Assembly: GCF_009720525.1 (NCBI RefSeq) | Contig: NZ_CP043930.1 | Span: 1,426,001-1,490,000, forward strand | Direction of reading: 5' to 3' | From: Gimesia benthica | GTDB lineage: Bacteria > Planctomycetota > Planctomycetia > Planctomycetales > Planctomycetaceae | Length of the DNA stretch: 64,000 nt | Part shown: one piece after another, positions 56,980-64,000 of the stretch | How the letters are laid out: each line of letters begins with the position of its first letter | Position numbering within the stretch: position 1 is the stretch's first letter | Made by a program: the position numbers and the translations under genes | The notes under the pieces: generated by a model | Databases searched by the model: none | What the model saw: the letters and a program-made list of their open reading frames with translations, nothing else | What the model was told of the DNA's origin: nothing

Positions 56980-59625
56980 TTAGTCACTCTGCCCCTCGGT
57001 ACGCACCTTCTGCACCAGATCGCTCATCACAATCGCGGTGAGCAGACTCGGATAAGTACCGCCCCCCTGCTGGGACGCTTCATGAATTTTTTGTACCGTC
57101 GACGCATCCGCGGGCCCCAAAGGGCGTCCCAGCGAAAACTGCGTCAGCTTCCAGGTGATCGTCTCACGCACCCGCTCGCTTTCGGCCAGCAGATCCATCA
57201 ACTCCGCGGGCGTGCTGAATGCCACCGGTTTCGCCGTCCCCGGAACCAGGATTTCACCATCGCTCCGCAGTCGGTTCTTATATTCATCGATCTCGTGAAA
57301 CGCGCCGATGCCATCATACTTCTCCAGCCCGAATGCCAGCGGTTCGAACCGGGTATGACAGCCCGCACACGCCTCGTTGGCCATCCGCTTTTCGGCGATC
57401 ATCCTTTGTGACTGTCCCGGTCGCGAAGGCACCGGTGTGGTATCCACGCCCGGCGGCGGTGCACCGATTACGCCTCGCAGCAGATCTTTCAAAACAAACA
57501 GCCCGCGGGTCACCATTGATGCATCATCCCCGCCCATCGTGAGAATACTCCCCTGCGTCAGCAAGCCGCCCCGTGCGGGAACCTTCGACAGATCGTACCG
57601 CTGCAGCCCCTCACCCTGCGGTGTCAAACCGTAATGCCGGGCTAGTTGTGGCGTCGCGAAAGTCACCTGGGCATTGAATAGATCTGACAACGGTCGGTTT
57701 TCCCTCCAGGCAATCTCCTTGAAGAATGCCAGCGTCTCCGCGCGCATATCCAGCCCCAGTTGCGGATCCCATTCCGGGAACCGCGACTCGTTCGGTCGCA
57801 TATTGGCCAGCCGATCCAGGTTCAACCAGTCGGAAACAAACTGAGCCGAGCGTTCCACCGCACGTGGATCTTTCAGCATCCGCGCCACCTGTTTCCGACA
57901 GACTTCCTCATCGGTCAGCTTCCCTGCCTGCGCCGCCTTGAGCAGCTCTTCATCAGGAGGTCCACCCCAGATGATGTAACTCAATCGCGATGCCAGTTCA
58001 AAGTTCCCTGCGGTAAACGCCGCCCCGTCCCCTCGTTGCGATTCAATCCGATAAATGAACCGGGGAGACTGCAGCATCGCTTCCACAATCAGCGAGACTC
58101 CCTGTTCATAGGTGCCCCCCGCGCTGGCCACCGTCGTCGCGATCCCGCTGAAGTTCGTAATCTCACGCTCGTCCAGCGGACCGCGGAACAGCCACTGTCC
58201 CATCGCCCCCACAAACTTTCGCATCGTGGCATCCGTATTCAGGCTCCGCGAACTGGAAAACCGCCTCGCAAACTTCAGGACGTCCATCCGCTGGACAATC
58301 AGTTCCGCCAGCCGGGAATACGCCTGCACATGCTTGAGGTCCACATTCAGATTGTACGCGGTATTGCTGAAACCATCGGCCCGCAGATCAGGCGGCAGCA
58401 GTTCGTAGGCCTCCTGGCTGATATCCACGCCTACCGTGCTTTTGACCGTCTCGATGTATTCCGGAATCGTCAGCCGCTGCACCCAGATCTCCTGCGCACT
58501 GCTGTTTCCGTTATAGATGGCGGGATCAATCATGTTCACCGACCAGTGTGCGCCGCCGTTCAGCCACTCTTTGAGTAACGCTTTCTCAGCCGGCTTGAGT
58601 GGTGTATTTCCGGGCGGCATATCACCCGAGACGATCTGTTCCCACAGCAGACTTTTCTCCGCAGACCCCGGCACGATGATTTTTCCACTCTCCCCACCCG
58701 CGAAGGCAGTCGCTTTGTGCGACAGGTCCAGTCCCCCTTTCCGGCTGGCGGCGTCATGACATTCCAGGCAGTTCTGTGCCAGCAGCGGTGCGACTTTCGT
58801 TTCAAACAGCTTTCTCTGCTTCGCCTGGGCCAGCGCCAGCAGATCCTGCTCGGAAGGTTTCCCCTTTTCTCCCGCGCGATAATTCTGCTCGACTTCCGCT
58901 TTGGTCAGCGCCCGACTATAAACGGCCACCAGAAACAGATCCCCCTGCCAGGGACGATCGCCGGTCGCTTCATTTGCCAGTGTCAATGAGAAGGACTGAT
59001 CCCAGTTGGACAGGTTCCCCCGGATTCGTTTCTCGGCCTGCAACTTTCCATTCACATACAGCAGTGCCCTTCCCGCTGGATCGCGGGTATAGACCACATG
59101 CGTCAGCCGGGGTTGAGCCAGTCGATCCGGAGACGTCATGGAAGGCATGCCGTTCCCGCTGGTGGATGTCGTCCGCAAACGCACATCATAGCGTCTGCCC
59201 TCCTGCCCGAGCGTCACATTACGCAGATTCGGATCACGCGACAACGAAACAATCCGCGCGGGTCCCTTCTGCCGATCATGGGCCGGTTTCAACCAGACTT
59301 CCATGGTACATGCATTCGCCCGCCGAAGTGCTTTAATGAGTTTACTGGCCGGCTCTGTTGACTGAATCCGGGCCGACCCCTTGACGGTCACTGCACCATT
59401 CTGCCACTTGATCTCGGACGGATTCTTAATGTTCAGATTCAGCGGTTCCCCGACCTCCGAGCGATCCTGAATCAGATTCCCCTGGCCCGCTTCAAACGTG
59501 TACAGGACCTGCAAATCACGAGTCACCCGCGAACCCTCCGCAGCCTGCAAACGGCTTTCAACAGATAACAGTGCCAGACACAACAACACAACGACGGTAT
59601 TCAGGGTAGAGCGCATGGTTGTCAT
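56980..59625 (-). CDS. DUF1592/1588/1585/1587 protein with cytochrome c-type and LamG-like domains
   Basis: 881 residues. A signal peptide (about 1-28), an N-terminal LamG-like domain (about 40-240), a PSCyt1 heme motif CLECH near 286, then DUF1587, DUF1595, DUF1592, DUF1588 (with a second heme motif CAGCH near 768) and DUF1585 in the usual order. It is periplasmic and multi-domain, with one or two c-type hemes. It is followed by its DUF1552 partner after 92 bases. A joint role in handling polymer substrates is often proposed but untested. Confidence 0.93.
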   Translation of the reverse strand: MTTMRSTLNTVVVLLCLALLSVESRLQAAEGSRVTRDLQVLYTFEAGQGNLIQDRSEVGEPLNLNIKNPSEIKWQNGAVTVKGSARIQSTEPASKLIKALRRANACTMEVWLKPAHDRQKGPARIVSLSRDPNLRNVTLGQEGRRYDVRLRTTSTSGNGMPSMTSPDRLAQPRLTHVVYTRDPAGRALLYVNGKLQAEKRIRGNLSNWDQSFSLTLANEATGDRPWQGDLFLVAVYSRALTKAEVEQNYRAGEKGKPSEQDLLALAQAKQRKLFETKVAPLLAQNCLECHDAASRKGGLDLSHKATAFAGGESGKIIVPGSAEKSLLWEQIVSGDMPPGNTPLKPAEKALLKEWLNGGAHWSVNMIDPAIYNGNSSAQEIWVQRLTIPEYIETVKSTVGVDISQEAYELLPPDLRADGFSNTAYNLNVDLKHVQAYSRLAELIVQRMDVLKFARRFSSSRSLNTDATMRKFVGAMGQWLFRGPLDEREITNFSGIATTVASAGGTYEQGVSLIVEAMLQSPRFIYRIESQRGDGAAFTAGNFELASRLSYIIWGGPPDEELLKAAQAGKLTDEEVCRKQVARMLKDPRAVERSAQFVSDWLNLDRLANMRPNESRFPEWDPQLGLDMRAETLAFFKEIAWRENRPLSDLFNAQVTFATPQLARHYGLTPQGEGLQRYDLSKVPARGGLLTQGSILTMGGDDASMVTRGLFVLKDLLRGVIGAPPPGVDTTPVPSRPGQSQRMIAEKRMANEACAGCHTRFEPLAFGLEKYDGIGAFHEIDEYKNRLRSDGEILVPGTAKPVAFSTPAELMDLLAESERVRETITWKLTQFSLGRPLGPADASTVQKIHEASQQGGGTYPSLLTAIVMSDLVQKVRTEGQSD

Positions 59626-59860
59626 ATACCTGTTCCAGAGTGACTGCAGTGGTCGTAACCAGCCTGAGCCTGCTCTTTGAGGGAAATCGGGGAAGACGTG
59701 CTTTGCCAGACAGGACGGGATAGAGACATCGATGTTTCCTCTTCACAAACCATTCCTTTGGCGGGAGACATCACTTAAGCATATTTCAGGCTACTGCCAT
59801 ATCTGCGGGAAGTCAATAAGTAAGTCCGATTCTCCCGACGGCTGACCTGTCACCCACGCT

Positions 59861-62800
59861 TCAAGTCTGATCCGAACTCGTCGGTGCGGGTTCAGGGGGT
59901 GGAATATGCGCTGCCAGCACATGCACGGGCGGAACTTCATGTGGCACACTGTGCTCGGGCGCAGCTGGCTTCTTCTTCTCGTTGCCGGTCCACTTCATGA
60001 ACAGGGCCGAGAGATCATCGAAGAACGTATACAGCACGGGAATCGCCAGCAGGGTCAGTAGCAGTGACAGCGTCTGTCCCCCTACCGCCAGCACTGCGAT
60101 AGACCGCCGTTCTTCTGCACCGGGACCGGTGGCAATCAACAGCGGAATCAGTCCCGCCACGAAAGAGAGAGTTGTCATCAGAATCGGTCGCAGACGATCG
60201 CGGTTCGCCTGCAGGATCGCCTGGTAACGGGGGAAACCCTGTTCCTGCAGTGCATTCGTATGATCGATCTGCAGAATCGCCGCCTTTTTCACCACGCCGA
60301 ACAGCACCAGAATCCCCAAGGCCGAATACAGGTTCAGCGTCTCGCCTCCCCAGTGCAGACTCAACAGACCAAAGGGAACCGCCAGAGGCAGCGAAAGCAG
60401 AATCACCATCGGATGTACCAGGTTTTCAAACTGGGCCGCCAGCACGATATACATGAAGACGAACGACAGCACCATCGTCCAGCCAAAGTCCGAGAGTGTG
60501 CGTTCCAGTTCGCGGCCGCCCCCCAGCACCATCGTATTGTAGCCATCCGGAATTCCGATCTCTTCCGCAGCCGCTTTCATCGCCTCGATTCCGTCGCCCA
60601 AAGCATAGCCCGGCGCCAGGTTCGCCCGCACGGCGACCATCTTCTGTCGATTCAACCGGTCAATGCGCGAGGCTGCCGTGTTGTATTCGAAATTGACCAC
60701 GTTATCGATCCGCGCCAGCCGCGATCCGGTCTGTGCCGAGGAGGAAGTAACGTCCCCCTGGGCCTGCGGACTGGTCCGCACGTATAACTGGGAAACCGAC
60801 TGGATATCCCCCCGGTCCAGCCCGACCAGTCGCAGCTCGACATCGTAAGCGTCGTCCACACTCCGGTCGCGGTATCGGGAAACACGATCATCTCCGCCGA
60901 CTGCAACCCGCAGCGTATCGGCAATCTCCCGCACATCAATGCCCAAAGCAGCCGCCCGTTCGCGATCGATGCGGGCCAGCAGTTCCGGATTATCAATCTG
61001 CAGCGTGGAATAGACGTCCACGATTCCCGGAATCGTTTTGACCTTTTCGCGCAGCTTGTTACTGAACTCCAGCAGACCGTCGATGTCCGGTCCGGTAATC
61101 GAAAAGTCGATATCCACCGGCGCCCCCTGCCGGAGTGAAGTCAGGTTTCGCACCGAGATGCGGGTATCGGGAATCTGTTTCAGTTTCTTGCGGATCTCTG
61201 ACATCTTCTCGCGCTGGGTGAAATTACCCCGAAACGCGGCGGTCAGGTCGGCGTGCATGAGTCCGGCGAAGAAACGATCGAATGAAAACGTACGTGTCTC
61301 GCTGTCGGTCAGCCGCACAAAGAAACTCGCGCGGTTCACATCGCCGAAACCTCCGGATCCCACCGTCAGCAGAATCGTTTTCACTCCTTCCGTATCTGTC
61401 AGGATCGTCTCGGCCCGCTCAATCAGATCATTCATCGACTGCAACGTCGCCCCCTGCCGGGCCTCGAGACGGATTTCGAACTCGGACTCATCCACGTTGA
61501 GCGGAATGTAATCCTGTTTCACCAGTTGGTACAGCGGATAGTTACTGAAGATCACCGCGATGGAAACCGCCAGTACCAGCCAGCGAAATCGCAGCGACTG
61601 TTTCAGCGTCCAGAGATAAGAGGTTTCCACCAGGTGATAGAATCCCGAACGGGAACTCGGTCCGTTCGGACTGGGCGTCTCTGCCTTGAGCAGCTTGCTG
61701 CACATCATCGGCGTCAGGGAGAAACTGACGAGCATCGAAACCAGAATCGCCACCGTCGCCGTCAATCCGAACTGGAACAGCAGTCGCCCGGTGACGCTCG
61801 ACAGAAACGACACCGGCAGAAAGACGATCACCAGTGAAATGGTGGTCGCCAGCACCGCCAGCCCGATTTCCTTGGTTCCGTAAATCGCGGCGTCGTGGGG
61901 AGTCATCCCCCGCTCTTCGATGCAGTGGAACACGTTCTCCAGCACCACAATGGCATCATCGATCACCACCCCCACCATCAGTACCAGTGCCAGCATGGTC
62001 ACGTTGTTCAAGGTGAAGCCGAACAGTTTCATGAAAGCAAACGTGGAAATGATCGAAGCGGGAATCGCCACCGAGGCAATCACCGTGGATCGCCAGGATC
62101 GCATAAACAACAGCACGGTGATACAGGCCAGAATACTACCGGAAATCAGGTGCTTTTCCAGTTCGTGCAGTGCCGTCACGATATAGCGGGATTGATCCTG
62201 CACCACGCTGACCGTCACATCATCGGGCAGCAGTTCCTGGCTGCGGGGCAGCATCTTTTTAATGCCTTCCACCACCGCAACCGTATTTTCTCCCGACTGT
62301 TTCTGAATCGTCAACACAACCGCCGGCGCCTGATTCAACCGCGCAATCGTGCGGACTTCCTTGGTATCGTCGCTCACTGTTCCCAGGTCGGCCAGTCGGA
62401 CCGGCGTCCCGTTGATCGTATCGACCACCAGATTCGGAAAATTGCTCGCGTCGGCAATGCGGCCCATCGTCCGCAGGGACCGCTCGCGGAAGCCCTGGTC
62501 CAGGCGTCCCCCGGGAACTTCGGTATTCTGTCGCACCAGTGCATCCCGGATCTGCAGGATCGACATCTGGTAAGCCGCCAGACGGTCCGCGTCGATATCC
62601 ACCTTCACCGCCCGATCCGCGGCCCCCGCAATCTGAACCTCACCCACTCCGGGAGACGATTCAATCACGTTCTTCACGTAGCGGTCTGCAAACAGATACA
62701 GTTCCCGCGAGGTGCGTGGTCCCGAAACCGCCAGCGTCATGATCGGCGACGATTCCAGATCCCGTTTCTGCACGATCGGCGGATCTATATTGGGAGGCAA

Positions 62801-63157
62801 CAGATTCATCGCCCCCGAAACCGCATCCCGCACGTCCTGAGTCGCAGCGTCGACGTTCCGGTTCAGATTGAAGGTAATGATCACGAACGAACGACCGTCG
62901 CGCGAGATCGAACGCAGTTCCTCGATGCCCGCCACGGTTGCGACCGCATCTTCCAGCACCGCGCTGACTTCGGATTCGACTTCCTGAGACGCCGCCCCGG
63001 GATAGTTCGTCCGGATATAAATCGAGGGCATGTCCATGTTAGGAAAGCGATCGACGCCCAGCTCCGGAAAGGCCACAAGACCGGCGACCACTAATGCGGT
63101 AATCAGCATCAGCGCAAACACGGGCCTTTTGACACAGACTTCGGCTAACCAGTACAA
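59861..63157 (-). CDS. Efflux RND permease, HAE1 (multidrug) type
   Basis: 1098 residues, complete. Twelve membrane segments and two large periplasmic porter regions. The TM4 signature MVGVVIDDAIVVLENVFHCIEERG contains the Asp-Asp proton relay of the HAE1 (AcrB/MdtB-like) class, distinct from the HME pump at 2759. The N-terminal opening MYWLAEVCVKRPVFALMLI and a His/Pro-rich C-terminal tail are noted. The adaptor gene is 69 bases upstream on the same strand. Substrates are likely small organics or siderophores. Confidence 0.93.
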   Translation of the reverse strand: MYWLAEVCVKRPVFALMLITALVVAGLVAFPELGVDRFPNMDMPSIYIRTNYPGAASQEVESEVSAVLEDAVATVAGIEELRSISRDGRSFVIITFNLNRNVDAATQDVRDAVSGAMNLLPPNIDPPIVQKRDLESSPIMTLAVSGPRTSRELYLFADRYVKNVIESSPGVGEVQIAGAADRAVKVDIDADRLAAYQMSILQIRDALVRQNTEVPGGRLDQGFRERSLRTMGRIADASNFPNLVVDTINGTPVRLADLGTVSDDTKEVRTIARLNQAPAVVLTIQKQSGENTVAVVEGIKKMLPRSQELLPDDVTVSVVQDQSRYIVTALHELEKHLISGSILACITVLLFMRSWRSTVIASVAIPASIISTFAFMKLFGFTLNNVTMLALVLMVGVVIDDAIVVLENVFHCIEERGMTPHDAAIYGTKEIGLAVLATTISLVIVFLPVSFLSSVTGRLLFQFGLTATVAILVSMLVSFSLTPMMCSKLLKAETPSPNGPSSRSGFYHLVETSYLWTLKQSLRFRWLVLAVSIAVIFSNYPLYQLVKQDYIPLNVDESEFEIRLEARQGATLQSMNDLIERAETILTDTEGVKTILLTVGSGGFGDVNRASFFVRLTDSETRTFSFDRFFAGLMHADLTAAFRGNFTQREKMSEIRKKLKQIPDTRISVRNLTSLRQGAPVDIDFSITGPDIDGLLEFSNKLREKVKTIPGIVDVYSTLQIDNPELLARIDRERAAALGIDVREIADTLRVAVGGDDRVSRYRDRSVDDAYDVELRLVGLDRGDIQSVSQLYVRTSPQAQGDVTSSSAQTGSRLARIDNVVNFEYNTAASRIDRLNRQKMVAVRANLAPGYALGDGIEAMKAAAEEIGIPDGYNTMVLGGGRELERTLSDFGWTMVLSFVFMYIVLAAQFENLVHPMVILLSLPLAVPFGLLSLHWGGETLNLYSALGILVLFGVVKKAAILQIDHTNALQEQGFPRYQAILQANRDRLRPILMTTLSFVAGLIPLLIATGPGAEERRSIAVLAVGGQTLSLLLTLLAIPVLYTFFDDLSALFMKWTGNEKKKPAAPEHSVPHEVPPVHVLAAHIPPPEPAPTSSDQT

Positions 63158-63226
63158 AATCGATTCCCTTTACATCAGGCTGCGGCGACTTTCTTCACAA
63201 GACGGATCAGGCAGACCCGCCGGTAA

Positions 63227-64000
63227 TTATGTTTTGGCTTTGGTCTGTTCGGCAGCCGAGGGTTGTGGCTCCGCGGCAGACAGTGTTCCGGGACGTCCTT
63301 CCTTCGCGGTACGCAGAATGACATCACCCGGCTGCAGTCCTTCTAAAATTCGGATCTGATCACCGCGTCGTTCTCCCAGCAGGACCTCCTGCATCTTCAC
63401 GGTGCCATCCACGGCTTTCCAGACTTTTTCTGTCCCCGCAAACTGCACGACTGACGAGATCGGCACGACTATCGCCTTCTGATCGGGATCGACGATGATC
63501 CGTCCTTCGGCAAACAGGCCGGCCCGCAATTCCCGATCCGGGTTCTCGACCAGCGACTCAAACAGCAATGAACGGCTCAACTGATCCAGGAACGGACTGA
63601 TGCGGGTCACTTTGGAAGTCCGCTGTGGTACCGATTCAATTTTCAATTCGATCGGCTGACCAATTTCAAGCTGGGTCGAGAGACGCTCGGGCACCGTTCC
63701 CCGGTAGCGGAGCTGATCGATTCGCACGAGCACCAGCAGTGGATCACCCATGCGAATGTAACTCCCGGGCGCAACCAGGCGTTTCTGCACGACGGCCGGG
63801 TATGTGGCTTTCAGTTCGGTGTTCTTCAAGTCTTCCCGTGCCAGATCCAGTTGCGTCTGTTGCACGGTGATATTAGCCATTTTCTCGCGGACCCCGTTCA
63901 AAGCGGAGGCATAGCGGGCCTGGGCCACCTGTTCGAACGACACGACCTGATCGAACTCGGCCTGGCCCATCACATTCTGTTTATACAGCGTCTTCGCCCG
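63227..64000 (-). CDS. Efflux RND periplasmic adaptor subunit, C-terminal part (runs off right edge)
   Basis: At least 257 codons, open to the right edge; the start is outside. The visible part has the end of the helical hairpin (about 1-60), a lipoyl half (60-95), a beta-barrel (95-165) and a membrane-proximal domain, then a Pro/Ala/Lys tail. It fits the adaptor of the RND permease gene that follows it. The frame at the edge reads RAKTLYKQNVMGQAEFD, normal adaptor sequence, so the gene is probably intact. Confidence 0.85.
   Translation of the reverse strand, partial: RAKTLYKQNVMGQAEFDQVVSFEQVAQARYASALNGVREKMANITVQQTQLDLAREDLKNTELKATYPAVVQKRLVAPGSYIRMGDPLLVLVRIDQLRYRGTVPERLSTQLEIGQPIELKIESVPQRTSKVTRISPFLDQLSRSLLFESLVENPDRELRAGLFAEGRIIVDPDQKAIVVPISSVVQFAGTEKVWKAVDGTVKMQEVLLGERRGDQIRILEGLQPGDVILRTAKEGRPGTLSAAEPQPSAAEQTKAKT

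Noticed and set aside
61895..63094. 399-codon plus-strand open frame
   Set aside because: Antisense to the intact RND permease gene, His/Arg-rich as expected of a shadow frame.

Overview
This window looks like a planctomycete chromosome, most likely a Gimesia/Planctomyces-type member of the Planctomycetaceae. The genus is an inference; the phylum is well supported. The evidence is the density of families typical of that phylum: DUF1501, DUF1549, DUF1552 and DUF1592 proteins, PVC-type CxxCH proteins, a DUF1559 prepilin-like protein, a DabAB pair and a MoxR/DUF58/VWA operon. Most genes are ordinary chromosomal genes. No rRNA, tRNA, CRISPR array, phage or intact insertion sequence was seen.

Left part (1-9.5 kb): a metal-efflux block. 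A truncated lipoprotein at the left edge is followed by a small His-containing secreted protein, a CusB/CzcB-type adaptor, a CusA/CzcA-type RND pump whose reading frame is broken at a run of five G, and a CDF transporter. Facing them are a DUF4198 protein, a DUF1559 protein and a very Cys-rich secreted protein. From 9.6 to 15.3 kb lies a type I secretion-like set (TolC-like lipoprotein, HlyD-like adaptor, ABC transporter) in which the ABC ATPase has lost most catalytic signatures. A short HPF/RaiA protein precedes it.

16-21 kb: dabB-dabA, predicted inorganic-carbon uptake, divergent from a small winged-helix regulator; the spacer carries several palindromes. 21-29.9 kb: one minus-strand group, GntR regulator, beta-helix protein, beta-propeller protein, DUF1549 and DUF1501, divergent from an RraA-like gene. 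A perfect 10-bp inverted repeat frames the divergent promoter region.

30-40 kb: the MoxR-DUF58-membrane protein-VWA-VWA-small secreted protein-1318-aa protein operon. 40-47 kb: two diverging PD-(D/E)XK/DUF4268 paralogues, one with a stop at codon 4; a gene-poor 1.8 kb mosaic of short repeats with one possible 35-aa membrane protein; and a large PVC-type heme protein. 47-53 kb: an AlkD-like protein and a probable nitric-oxide stress cluster (DUF3365 heme protein, DUF3565, Rrf2 regulator, flavohemoprotein) with strong promoters and NsrR-like operators. 53-64 kb: a sirtuin lacking the zinc cysteines, a transglutaminase, a membrane protein with HExxH, a DUF1592-DUF1552 pair, and an HAE1-type RND pump with its adaptor running off the right edge.

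Protein family calls come from reading motifs and overall sequence resemblance. No database search or alignment was run.
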